From contig CAMYJZ010000010.1 of the NCBI GenBank assembly GCA_947258845.1, positions 1 to 34,566 on the forward strand: a stretch of 34,566 nt of DNA, read 5' to 3'. A model generated the notes under the pieces. It made no database searches. It was not told the DNA's origin and was given only the letters and a program-made list of their open reading frames with translations. A program made the position numbers and the translations under genes. Of the stretch, positions 8,164 to 16,562 are shown in pieces. Source of the stretch: an uncultured Ectothiorhodospiraceae bacterium. Its GTDB lineage: Bacteria; Pseudomonadota; Gammaproteobacteria; UBA9214. How positions within the stretch are numbered: the stretch's first letter is position 1; every line of letters starts with the position of its first letter.

Positions 8164-8448
8164 TTAATCCTTGATCCACTTCTCCAGGGCCGCGATTATT
8201 TTCTCGGCCTGGTCCTTGCTGGATATATTGAACTTGGATTTCTGCTGGTATTCGCCCGCGCGTTTCTGATAGCGGCGGATGGTGAACTTGTCCGGGCCGT
8301 ACTCCTCCTTGGAACGATTCCAGTCCTGGTAGCGGAAGATGATCGTGCACCAGGCGCCCTTGGTCAGGATTTCCTTGTCCAGCTCCTTGACGGTCTCGAT
8401 GCCGTCTTCCTCGTAGGTGACTGTCAGTTCATCTGCGGATGAGGCCAT
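8164..8448 (-). CDS. Conserved small protein of unknown function
   Basis: The 94-residue product begins MASSADELTVTYEEDGIETVKELDKEIL and continues TKGAWCTIIFRYQDWNRSKEEYGPDKFTIRRYQKRAGEY, ending in a helix QAEKIIAALEKWIKD. The ATG at 8448 has GGGAG six bases upstream, which decides the start. The track's 8523 start is an extension. It looks like a compact cytoplasmic alpha/beta protein, with no signal peptide or membrane segment. I recognise the overall pattern as recurring in proteobacteria but cannot assign a role. Confidence 0.75.
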   Translation of the reverse strand: MASSADELTVTYEEDGIETVKELDKEILTKGAWCTIIFRYQDWNRSKEEYGPDKFTIRRYQKRAGEYQQKSKFNISSKDQAEKIIAALEKWIKD

Positions 8449-8600
8449 GCGGTACTCCCGGTTAGTATTGTGAATGGGTGGTGGTTCGCCGGCCAGCCGC
8501 CGGTTGCTTGCGGCGGCCATCATACGGATTTATTCGTCCGGCGGAAGCGGTATCAGGTTACTGCATATGAATCAGATGGTTGAAGTCATATTCGGGGCAA

Positions 8601-8798
8601 TCATACCTCGGGTGGCTGCTCCGGCGGGATTTCCACAGGCTGACCGGGGGGGACCTCCGGCGGGGGTTCGGGCGTGGTCTCGGGCGGGCCCTGCGGGGGG
8701 ATGCCGGGCGGCAACTCGGGCTGGGGTTCCTCCGGAGGTGATCCCGGCGGGATCTCCGGATCTCCTGTATGAGTTGTGTGCGATACGTATCGGGTCAT
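8601..8798 (-). CDS. Small proline-rich protein
   Basis: A 65-residue product: MTRYVSHTTHTGDPEIPPGSP followed by about 50 residues made almost wholly of Pro, Glu, Gly and Gln (PPEEPQPELPPGIPPQGPPE, then TTPEPPPEVPPGQ). The ATG at 8798 has GGAGG eight bases upstream, strong evidence that it is translated. There is no signal peptide. The sequence should form an extended polyproline-II structure with an acidic character. Function unknown. The track entry from 8855 adds an unsupported N-terminus. Confidence 0.65.
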   Translation of the reverse strand: MTRYVSHTTHTGDPEIPPGSPPEEPQPELPPGIPPQGPPETTPEPPPEVPPGQPVEIPPEQPPEV

Positions 8799-8880
8799 GG
8801 CATACACCTCCACAGTGTGCGGTACCGGCCACCTGTTTAAAGTGTAGACCCACATGCGGGTTCCTGTGCCGGCGGCATTG

Positions 8881-11307
8881 TCAGTGCATGACCAGGGCGG
8901 CGAGCGCGTACAACACCAGGGCCGCGATAATCACCGCGCTAAAGCCGAACTGGATTGCCAGCAGGGTGGCCAGCACCGCACTGAGTACCGAGGCGCAACC
9001 ATTGATGCCCCAGGCCCAGGGCACGAGGGCGGGTCGTTCCGCGGCGATCCGGGCCAACCCGAGCGGGAACGGCATTCCCATAAAAAACGCCAGGGGTGCA
9101 ATCAGGGCAATCGCCACCAGGATGCGGATGACCACAGGCAGATGCATCAGGGCGGCAAACACCGGGTCGAGCAGCAGCAGGTAGAGCAGGCCGAACAGGG
9201 CGATACCGGACACCGCCCCGACGGTTGCGAGGCGTACAAGCCGCGGGCGTGCGTTCCGGCGTGCCGTCCAGGCGCTGCCGACACCGGCGAACAACAGAAA
9301 CGCGGTCAGTACAATCGCAACCGCATAGAGGGGGTGGTGCAGGAACAGGATGAACTTCTGGATGAAGGCGATCTCGACGAACAGGAAGGCCAGTCCGATG
9401 GCGAAAAAGTAGAGCACCACCCGGGCGGGACGGACCATGGATGCCTGCCCGTCCCGGTCGCCGCGCAGAGTCAGCAGCGGCAGCAGTATCAAAACAAGGC
9501 TCAGCACCAGCGCCTGCAGCAGGGTGGCCATCAGCACCAGGTAACCCGCCTCCAGTAGCGGCAGCCCGCCCTGACCGCGCAGGGCAAGGATCTCCGGGAG
9601 TACGTCCCACTTGAAGAAATGGAAGAAATACGGGCGGTCGTCCGTGGCCGGCGCGATGTCGAACTTGTAGCGCTCTATGAATGCCGCCCCCCGGGCGCCG
9701 GTCAGTGCCGCGGCCGCCTGGTAAAACCAGGGCCGGGCGAAGACATTGACCCGGTTGGCCAGGTCTGCCGGCATGCCGGGAAACCAGGCCGTATCGAAGG
9801 CCCGGGTCCGGCAGAAGGCCTGCAGACGGGCAATCTCGTCCGCACTGAAGACGCCGTTCTTCACCAGCAGGGTACTGGTCTGCCAGCCGCGGATCAGCAC
9901 CAGCCGTTCTCCGGGTGCCGTAATGCCGGAGGCCTGCAGTGCCCGTACTGCGGTGGCCATGAGTTTCAGGGTGTCGCGCGGCGGCAGCTTGATCCAGCGG
10001 CTGATGGCCAGGTAGCCACCGGGCGCGACGCGTGCCAGGTAGTCCTGCAGTGCCTCGACCGTGTACAGGTAACTTTCATTGAGCGCGTGCAGGCCACTGC
10101 TGGAGGCGCCGAAGGCATCCAGCAGGGCGATCTGCACCAGGCCCCAGGTTTCCTGGCTGCGCCGGACAAAACCGCGCGCCTCGCCGGCGTGGATGCGGAC
10201 GGCGGGGTGATCGTAGAGCTGCCCGGCCCACTCGGCATGCTCTTCCCTGACCAGGGCGATCAGCTGTGGATTGAGTTCCACGGCATCGATGTGCGGCACC
10301 CCGTGGTTGAGTGCCTGCTGGACGTCCGCACCGGCGCCGGCTCCCAGCACCAGCACTCGCTGCGGTTCGGCCAGGTAATAGGGCAGGGCCGAGGTCAGGT
10401 CATCCAGGTAGGCCAGGGCCTGCCTCTGCGGATTGTGGTTGATGGCCGTCATGCCGTCGGCGTCGGTGAACACACCGAGTTGTGCGGGCAGGGGCGCGCT
10501 TGAATGCAGGCTGAGCCCGGGTGCATGACGCAACGGGACTTGCGGGCTTTCGACCACGCTGACCAGTCCCAGCGGACTGGAATGCTGCTCTATGATGCGG
10601 GTGCCGCCGATGCGCAGGGTCTGGTTCAGGGACTTGTAGGGTGATGGCTGCGGTGCCAGCCATTCAGCCGGCAGGGCGAGCAGCAGCAGGGCGGCAAGCA
10701 GGGGGCCGGCCTGCCAGCGGGCGTGCGATCCGTGGAGTTCGCGGGCGGCCACCAGGCTGGCCAGCAGGCCGAGTGCCCCGAGCAGTTTCAGCGCCGTACC
10801 GGGGAAGACAAGGAACAGCAGCAGAACGATACCGAGGCTGCCCAGCCCCGCGCCCAGCAGGTCAACGGCATAGACGTGCGCGATTGCCCGCCGGTAACGG
10901 GTGAGTGTCAGTGCCACCGCGTTGGCCGCGAACAGGAACGGCAGGGCAAGCAGCAGGTAGACCGCGAACAGGTACAGGGCCTGGTGCCAGTCCCAGAGAA
11001 TCTCCTCGACGTTTAGCGGCAGCTGTTGTGCCGCCAGGGTGCAGGCAACGGCGGACAGCCCGAACAGGGCCAGGTTGATGCGGTAGACCCCGCTGAATCG
11101 CGCCAGCAGCCAGGGCCGTGCCAGCGCGATGAAGGTACCGCTGGCGCCATAGCCCAGCAGTGCCAGGCTGATGATCATGTAGGCGAAGTGATGCCACTGG
11201 ATGATCGAGAACAGGCGCATCAGCAGGATCTCGTAGCCCAGTGCAGCGGCTGAAATCAGGCTGATGGAGATCAGCGGCGGACGCTCCAGTGTCCCGGGCG
11301 CTGTCAT
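8881..11307 (-). CDS. Membrane-embedded spermidine-synthase-like protein
   Basis: The 808-residue product has about seven transmembrane helices at the N-terminus (residues 10-240), a soluble Rossmann methyltransferase-type domain (about 250-570), and about seven more helices at the C-terminus (590-808). The soluble domain holds the nucleotide-binding motif VLGAGAGADVQQALNHGV, the acidic strand end IDAVELNPQLIALV and the LLDAFGASSSG segment. The layout matches the fused membrane/spermidine-synthase-like proteins common in bacterial genomes, whose substrate is mostly unknown. The strict spermidine-synthase active-site pattern is not evident, so polyamine synthesis should not be assumed. The gene starts 10 bases after the stop of the exported Pcm on the same strand, so the two are probably one transcript. 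Confidence 0.85.
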   Translation of the reverse strand: MTAPGTLERPPLISISLISAAALGYEILLMRLFSIIQWHHFAYMIISLALLGYGASGTFIALARPWLLARFSGVYRINLALFGLSAVACTLAAQQLPLNVEEILWDWHQALYLFAVYLLLALPFLFAANAVALTLTRYRRAIAHVYAVDLLGAGLGSLGIVLLLFLVFPGTALKLLGALGLLASLVAARELHGSHARWQAGPLLAALLLLALPAEWLAPQPSPYKSLNQTLRIGGTRIIEQHSSPLGLVSVVESPQVPLRHAPGLSLHSSAPLPAQLGVFTDADGMTAINHNPQRQALAYLDDLTSALPYYLAEPQRVLVLGAGAGADVQQALNHGVPHIDAVELNPQLIALVREEHAEWAGQLYDHPAVRIHAGEARGFVRRSQETWGLVQIALLDAFGASSSGLHALNESYLYTVEALQDYLARVAPGGYLAISRWIKLPPRDTLKLMATAVRALQASGITAPGERLVLIRGWQTSTLLVKNGVFSADEIARLQAFCRTRAFDTAWFPGMPADLANRVNVFARPWFYQAAAALTGARGAAFIERYKFDIAPATDDRPYFFHFFKWDVLPEILALRGQGGLPLLEAGYLVLMATLLQALVLSLVLILLPLLTLRGDRDGQASMVRPARVVLYFFAIGLAFLFVEIAFIQKFILFLHHPLYAVAIVLTAFLLFAGVGSAWTARRNARPRLVRLATVGAVSGIALFGLLYLLLLDPVFAALMHLPVVIRILVAIALIAPLAFFMGMPFPLGLARIAAERPALVPWAWGINGCASVLSAVLATLLAIQFGFSAVIIAALVLYALAALVMH

Positions 11308-11317
11308 CTCGGGGAGG

Positions 11318-12058
11318 CTAGTGCGTACCGGTCAAGGGGACGAAACGCACCGGCAGGATCTGGCGGGTGACCACTTCACCTTGCAGGTCTTTCTCGACCA
11401 GCACGAGTTGCTGGACCATGAAGCGGCTGCCGACCGGGACGATCATGCGCCCGCCATTCTTCAATTGTTCGATCAGGGGAGGCGGGATATGACTGGCCGC
11501 GGCGGTGACGACGATGGCATCGAAGGGAGCCTGTTCCTGCCAGCCATAGTAGCCGTCGCCAATACGCACGGTGATGTTTTCATAACCCAGCGCCTCCAGG
11601 CCGGCGCGCGCCTGCTGGCCCAGCGCCTCGATGATTTCGATGGTGTACACCCGGTCAACGAGTTCGGCGAGGATCGCAGCCTGGTAACCGGAACCGGTGC
11701 CGACCTCGAGAACCTTGTCGGCCGGTGTCATCTTCAGCAGGTCGGTCATGATGGCCACTATGTAGGGTTGCGAAATGGTCTGGCCGTGACCGATGGGCAG
11801 GGGCCGGTTCTCATAGGCGACATCCTGCAGCGACCCGGGTACCAGGGCGTGGCGCGGCACCGTGGCCAGGGCCTGCATGACGCGCGGGTCGAGTGCCTCC
11901 GTGTCCAGCTGCAGGCTGGTTCTGCGCACATCGGCCTCGATCTCCCGGATCATGTCCTGGCGTGCCTCCGCAAAGGGATCGTCGTCACCGGCCATGGCAC
12001 CCGCCAGGAGACAGGTCGTACAGACCATAAAGCTGATTATGCGGGCCGGTTTACGCAT
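11318..12058 (-). CDS. pcm: Protein-L-isoaspartate O-methyltransferase with signal peptide
   Basis: Pcm repairs isoaspartyl residues by SAM-dependent methylation. The core is complete: VMQALATVPRHALVP, the PIGHGQTISQPYIVAIMTDLL motif, the SAM loop VLEVGTGSGYQAAILAEL, VRIGDGYYGW, and GGRMIVPVG near the end. Unlike the usual cytoplasmic enzyme of about 210 residues, it has an N-terminal signal peptide (MRKPARIISFMVCTTCLLAGAMA, then GDDD). This predicts export to the periplasm, although SAM is not known to be available there. I chose the ATG at 12058; the track uses a TTG at 12073, and neither has a good ribosome binding site. It is followed within 10 bases by the membrane spermidine-synthase-like gene. 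Confidence 0.9.
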   Translation of the reverse strand: MRKPARIISFMVCTTCLLAGAMAGDDDPFAEARQDMIREIEADVRRTSLQLDTEALDPRVMQALATVPRHALVPGSLQDVAYENRPLPIGHGQTISQPYIVAIMTDLLKMTPADKVLEVGTGSGYQAAILAELVDRVYTIEIIEALGQQARAGLEALGYENITVRIGDGYYGWQEQAPFDAIVVTAAASHIPPPLIEQLKNGGRMIVPVGSRFMVQQLVLVEKDLQGEVVTRQILPVRFVPLTGTH

Positions 12059-12185
12059 GACGTTGTGCTGCAAACTGTCGAATCGAATCTCCTGTGCTAA
12101 GCATAGTGCATCGGCTGGCCGGCTTCCCGCGAACGCTCTACAGCGGCCAGTTAGCGCCGCTACAGGGCGCTGGCTATAGTTAACA

Positions 12186-14048
12186 GTGTCCAGTCATCAT
12201 TTATCCCACAGCCCGGGTGTCATGGAACATTCGCAGAGACCGGTCCTGATCTACGATGCTGAAAGCCCGCTGCGTGCCTGGCAGGCGCGCTACTGGCAGC
12301 GGTTGACCGGGAATGCCGTCGACTACCTGGCCTGCGGGGAACATGCGGTTCGATACCCGGAAATCCCCGCGGCGGAATGTCGCCGCACCATCCGGCTGAT
12401 TACGCCGCAGGGGCAGCACTTCACGGGTGCCGGCGCGGTGGCGCGGGTGTTGTCCCTGGGGGGGCGGCCCGTGGCCCGGCGTTGCCATCGTTACCTGCCG
12501 GGCTATGCCCGGGTCGCCGGGCATTTCCATGCCCTGGCCGCGCGCCATCCCGGTGCGACGTATGGACTTGCGCGGCTGCTGTGGGGGCGGGAGCGCCATC
12601 CACCCCGATACCAGCTGGTCAGCTGGCTGTTCCTGCGCCTGCTGGCGCTGATCTACCTGGCCGCGTTTGGTTCATTCGGTCTGCAGGCGGAGGGCCTGGT
12701 GGGCAGCCAGGGTATCCTGCCATTACAGCAGGACCTGCAGGCCATCAGCGCGGAGTACGGTGCGCGCGCTTACTGGTTATACCCGAGCCTGTTCTGGCTG
12801 AATGCCGGCGACACGGCCCTGCAGTTCGTCAGCCTGGCGGGGATCGGTGCCGCGCTGCTGCTGTTCGGGAACATCCTCACCCGGCTGATGTTGCCGCTGC
12901 TGTTCGTGCTCTATTTGTCGGTGGTCTATGCCGGCCAGGTGTTTTTCAACTTCCAGTGGGACTTCATGCTGCTGGAGGCCGGGTTCCTGGCCATGTTCCT
13001 GCCCTGGGGCTCGCCGCTGGTGATCTGGCTGTTTCACTGGCTGCTGTTCCGGGTGCGTTTCCTGTCCGGCATCGCCAAGCTGCAGAGCGGGGATCCGGCC
13101 TGGGCCAACTTCACCGCCCTGGACTACTACTTCGAAACCCAGCCGCTGCCGCATGCCGGGAGTTGGCTGGCGCACCAGCTGCCGGAGTTGATCCTGCGTG
13201 TCGGGGTGGGCTGGGTATTCTTCATGGAGTTGCTGGTGCCGTTCCTGGTGTTTCTGCCGCGGCGCCCGCGCCAGTTCGCGGCCTGGACCACCATCCTGAC
13301 CCAGGTTCTCATTATGCTGACCAGTAACCACAACTTCTTCAACCTGCTCAGCATCGCACTCTGCCTGTTGCTATTAGACGACCGCGCCCTGCAGCGCTTC
13401 CGTTTGCCGCTCGTGCGCCCGGGTTCTGGCTGGTTCGGCCGGGACAGGCCGAATAACGCAATCATAGGCCCGGGACGACTGGCGACGGCCAGTGCGGGAC
13501 TGCTGGCGGTGGCTATCGTGTCGTCCACGCTCACCATGATGTGGTCCACGCTGAGCAAGCAGCCATTGCCGGCCATAAATGAAGTCGTGGTCCGCGGCCT
13601 GGTGCAGTGGCATGTGATCAACAATTACCATGTGTTCCCGGTGATGACCACGGAACGTCCGGAACTCGTCATCGAGGGTTCCGGCGACGGGGAGACCTGG
13701 CAGGCCTACGGATTCCGCTACAAGCCGGGTGAGTTGACGCGCCGGCCGGTGTTCAATATCCCGCACCAGCCGCGCCTCGACTGGCAGATGTGGTTCGCGG
13801 CGCTGGCGCCCCCCTACACCCGGGTGTCCTACTGGATCCATGATTTTATCCAGCGCCTGCTGGAAGGTTCCCCGGACGTGCTGGCGTTACTGGAACACAA
13901 CCCGTTCCCCGGGCAGCCGCCGCGCTTCGTGCGCGCACGCCTGGAGCTCTACCGCTTCGCCAGTCCGGCGGAGAAAAAGTCGACCGGGCAGTGGTGGACC
14001 CGCGAGCCTGTGGGGCTCTATCTGCCGCCGCGGGAAAAGGGAGGGTAA
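12186..14048 (+). CDS. Lipase maturation factor family membrane protein with N-terminal DUF393-like domain
   Basis: Residues about 130-480 match the lipase maturation factor (LMF1-like) membrane family: GSQGILPLQQDL, YPSLFWLNAGDTALQ, FFNFQWDFMLLEAGFLAMFLPWG, the RFLSGIAKLQSGDPAW block, YYFETQPLPHAGSWLAHQLP and SNHNFFNLLSIALCLLLLDD. A periplasmic-like C-terminal region follows (about 480-620). The first about 110 residues resemble DUF393, a thioredoxin-like family that normally carries a DGDCxxC-type site. Here the site reads YDAESPLRAW, without cysteines. LMF proteins in animals help lipases fold in the ER; the bacterial role is unknown. The track start is a GTG at 12186, and an ATG at 12222 (MEHSQRPVLIYD) is a good alternative. 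Confidence 0.9.
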   Translation: MSSHHLSHSPGVMEHSQRPVLIYDAESPLRAWQARYWQRLTGNAVDYLACGEHAVRYPEIPAAECRRTIRLITPQGQHFTGAGAVARVLSLGGRPVARRCHRYLPGYARVAGHFHALAARHPGATYGLARLLWGRERHPPRYQLVSWLFLRLLALIYLAAFGSFGLQAEGLVGSQGILPLQQDLQAISAEYGARAYWLYPSLFWLNAGDTALQFVSLAGIGAALLLFGNILTRLMLPLLFVLYLSVVYAGQVFFNFQWDFMLLEAGFLAMFLPWGSPLVIWLFHWLLFRVRFLSGIAKLQSGDPAWANFTALDYYFETQPLPHAGSWLAHQLPELILRVGVGWVFFMELLVPFLVFLPRRPRQFAAWTTILTQVLIMLTSNHNFFNLLSIALCLLLLDDRALQRFRLPLVRPGSGWFGRDRPNNAIIGPGRLATASAGLLAVAIVSSTLTMMWSTLSKQPLPAINEVVVRGLVQWHVINNYHVFPVMTTERPELVIEGSGDGETWQAYGFRYKPGELTRRPVFNIPHQPRLDWQMWFAALAPPYTRVSYWIHDFIQRLLEGSPDVLALLEHNPFPGQPPRFVRARLELYRFASPAEKKSTGQWWTREPVGLYLPPREKGG

Positions 14049-14065
14049 CGCAGGGGAGGGATTGG

Positions 14066-14110
14066 CCGGCTGTCCGGTCGATCGATCCGGCATCAGCCGG
14101 TTGTCTGTTT
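14066..14110 (+). terminator. Terminator-like hairpin between the LMF gene and the FimX-like gene
   Basis: CCGGCTG (14066-14072) pairs with CAGCCGG (14094-14100), with an inner CCGG/CCGG pairing around TCGATCGA. TTGTCTGTTT follows on the plus strand. It lies 18 bases after the LMF stop and runs to the stop of the convergent gene, so it may serve the plus strand mainly. Confidence 0.6.
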
Positions 14111-16244
14111 ACTCCATAATTCCGGCAAGTACGGCCTCGTCCTCGAAGTCGTGAGTAAAGTCCGTGCTGGGTTCCTGTACAAGATTGCCCTGTATGAAAT
14201 CGATGTTGTATTGCCAGAGTTTGACAAGGCAGTGGGCATCATCGACATGCTCGGCAATAGACAGTGTCCTGGTACTGCGTGCGAGGTCGACGATAGACCT
14301 TACTTTCTTCTGATTGTCCTTGTTGCTGGCCAGGTTGTTGATCAGCGAGCCGTCAATCTTCAGAAAATCCACGGACAGATGCTTGATCATTTCAGGCTTG
14401 TTGGCGTATCCGAAATGCTCGATGGCCACCTTGCAGTCAAGGGCCTGTACGGCCTTTACAAAGGTCTGTGTTTCCTGCGGTCTGCCTGCCGCAACCGATT
14501 CCGGTATTTCGAAAATAATGTGATCGCCCTTCAGGTCAAACTGCATGAGCTGCAGTTTGATCCACTCGGGGAGTTGCGGGTCAGTGATGGTCTCACCCGA
14601 CAGCTTGATGAAGAACGATATACTCCCCTTTTTCTTGTGCATGCCAGCCAGTGTCTTGAAGGCCATCTGGATCACCCGGCAGTCAATATCCCTGATCAGG
14701 GGCGACTTTTCGGCCATGGACAGGAATTGCCCGGGCAATATGCCATGACCATCCTCATCGAGGATGCGCAGCAGTACCTCGTAGTGTCCGTCTGATCGGC
14801 CATTCAGGCTGATGACCGGCTGGTAGACCAGGTAAAAGCGGTCCTCTTCTATTGTTCTCCTGACCATGTCATCCATTCTTTTTTCGACTTCATGATCAAT
14901 TTGCGCGTCAATGGTGGTGCTGTGGACATGGATCTGGTTGCCGCCGGATGTGCGGGCAAGTTCGCAGGCAAGGTCGGCTCGCGAATGCGCATTCTGGGCA
15001 TCCTTGACGTGTTCGTTGATGACGCATATGCCGATACTGCTGGTCGTGCTGACGATATGATCACCCGCGGTCATGGTGTGCTTTTCTATCCTGGCACGGA
15101 GGGTCTCGGCGAGCTGATAGGCACCTTCCTTGTAACCGTAATTATTCAGGATGGTGAACGTGTAGTCTCCAAACCGGGCAATCATGTTTTCGTGTCCGTA
15201 GACCTCCCTCGTCAGGCCGGCAATCTCCCTGATCAGGGTGTCGCTGGCGGCAACGCCGATCTTCTCGCGAATGGACTTGAAGTTATCGAGCAGGATAAAC
15301 GTCACCGCCTGGAAAAGCCCGGATTTGACGCTGGTGGTGATGTTCTTCTCAAGCACATCCATGAAATACTGGCGAGAGTAAAGTCCGGTCATTATGTCAT
15401 GGTGCTTGAGCGTGTCCGGCAATACATCGTCTGATACCTGTTCACCGCAGCTGCGAACCTTGATCTGTGTGCAGGGTTTGCTGTCAAATTCGATCGCGGA
15501 AAATTCAGCACCGGCTTCGGTAGGCTCTGCTTCATCCTGTACCACTCTGACCTTGAGCTTTGTAATGCCACGCCTGTGGTGCGGATTGTGTCCTAACTCC
15601 TCGAGAACCTGATCGGGGCCCAGGTCAATCCAGTTCGACAGCGGTTCGCCAATGATCTCGTCGTCGTCATCGAGGCCAAGCAAATTGCAGTATGAGCGAT
15701 TGGCGTAGATATGGTTGCCCTCGTGGATATACGCAATGGCACTGCGGCAGTCCTCCGTCAGGTCAATGCAGCGAACTTCCTTTTCGCTCAGGCTGTTTTC
15801 CAGTTCATTGATTCTGTGCTGCAGCCTGATTACCTCGAAGTCATTTTCCAGGCGGCTGACCCTGCGATGCAGCATGACGGCCCTGAGCTCCTTGTTAACC
15901 GTTCGCAGCAGTTGCTTCGACTGCCCGTTCTGGATGACGGCGGCCGCGCCGCAATTTTCAGCGGCGGTCGCGCTGCGCTTCGTCATTTTGTCGACGATCA
16001 CGATAAGCGGTATTTCAGCGGCATCCTGCGTGAGCAGGGCAATTACGGATTCCAGGTCGGGCATCCTGTCGCCCTTGCCGTAGAGAACGATATCCGTTGT
16101 CGTGGTCGCCAGCTGTTCTTCCAGCTGCTCGAGGGTTTCGGGCTGGAAAGAGTGCACCGTATAACCTGCCTCCTGTAGTACGGCGGCCTGTTGCTTGTAC
16201 CTGTCTCTTACACCTTCAACGATTAGAATGTGATGCGATACCAT
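14109..16244 (-). CDS. fimX: FimX-like degenerate GGDEF/EAL c-di-GMP effector
   Basis: About 711 residues from the ATG at 16244 (MVSHHILIVEG). Order: a REC-like domain (1-125), a short coiled coil and PAS domain (HIYANRSYCNLLGLDDDDEIIG, about 140-260), GGDEF (about 290-450), then EAL (about 455-700). The GGDEF signature is decayed (ARFGDYTF in place of RxGGDEF). In the EAL domain EAL is EVL (YEVLLRILDEDG), the metal-binding Asn of VNLS is Lys (FFIKLSGET) and DDFG is EHFG. This matches Pseudomonas FimX, which binds c-di-GMP without cleaving it and controls type IV pilus assembly and twitching. The role here is inferred from architecture, as no pilus genes are in the window. The track's TTG start at 16307 adds 21 residues. 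Confidence 0.85.
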   Translation of the reverse strand: MVSHHILIVEGVRDRYKQQAAVLQEAGYTVHSFQPETLEQLEEQLATTTTDIVLYGKGDRMPDLESVIALLTQDAAEIPLIVIVDKMTKRSATAAENCGAAAVIQNGQSKQLLRTVNKELRAVMLHRRVSRLENDFEVIRLQHRINELENSLSEKEVRCIDLTEDCRSAIAYIHEGNHIYANRSYCNLLGLDDDDEIIGEPLSNWIDLGPDQVLEELGHNPHHRRGITKLKVRVVQDEAEPTEAGAEFSAIEFDSKPCTQIKVRSCGEQVSDDVLPDTLKHHDIMTGLYSRQYFMDVLEKNITTSVKSGLFQAVTFILLDNFKSIREKIGVAASDTLIREIAGLTREVYGHENMIARFGDYTFTILNNYGYKEGAYQLAETLRARIEKHTMTAGDHIVSTTSSIGICVINEHVKDAQNAHSRADLACELARTSGGNQIHVHSTTIDAQIDHEVEKRMDDMVRRTIEEDRFYLVYQPVISLNGRSDGHYEVLLRILDEDGHGILPGQFLSMAEKSPLIRDIDCRVIQMAFKTLAGMHKKKGSISFFIKLSGETITDPQLPEWIKLQLMQFDLKGDHIIFEIPESVAAGRPQETQTFVKAVQALDCKVAIEHFGYANKPEMIKHLSVDFLKIDGSLINNLASNKDNQKKVRSIVDLARSTRTLSIAEHVDDAHCLVKLWQYNIDFIQGNLVQEPSTDFTHDFEDEAVLAGIME

Positions 16245-16529
16245 TCCTCGCTTGCCCCTTGACACTTCCGGCCCGCCCGACTCTGGCGTCGGACAGGTCT
16301 TGCACAACTACCTCTGATTACCCCTTTTTCGGCAAATTCGGGGGAGTCTTGATATATATATGGCCTTTTCGGGCAATCAGAATCGGGAAAAACCGGGCCT
16401 GGCCCCTTGATGATCTGGCTTCAACCGGCGCCCGCCCAGGGGTTTAGCGGCTCTGGCTGGCCTGCCGGAGCCCGGGCTGCATTGTTGCTTTGCCCTGGAG
16501 GGCTAGGAAAGCAGGGGGGGTTGGGAGAG

Positions 16530-16547
16530 AATGTATTCGGATACATT
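16530..16547 (+). promoter_or_regulatory. Perfect inverted repeat upstream of bcp
   Basis: AATGTAT and ATACATT flank the four bases TCGG, ending just before the GAGGGGGG ribosome binding site of bcp. It could be an operator or an mRNA hairpin near the start site. It is AT-rich in a GC-rich region, which makes chance less likely. Confidence 0.4.
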
Positions 16548-16562
16548 TGAGGGGGGATGACC

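Noticed and set aside
9619-10503. Plus-strand ORF of 294 codons
   Set aside because: It is antisense to the spermidine-synthase-like gene and reads as a Gly/Gln/Val-rich shadow typical of GC-rich DNA.
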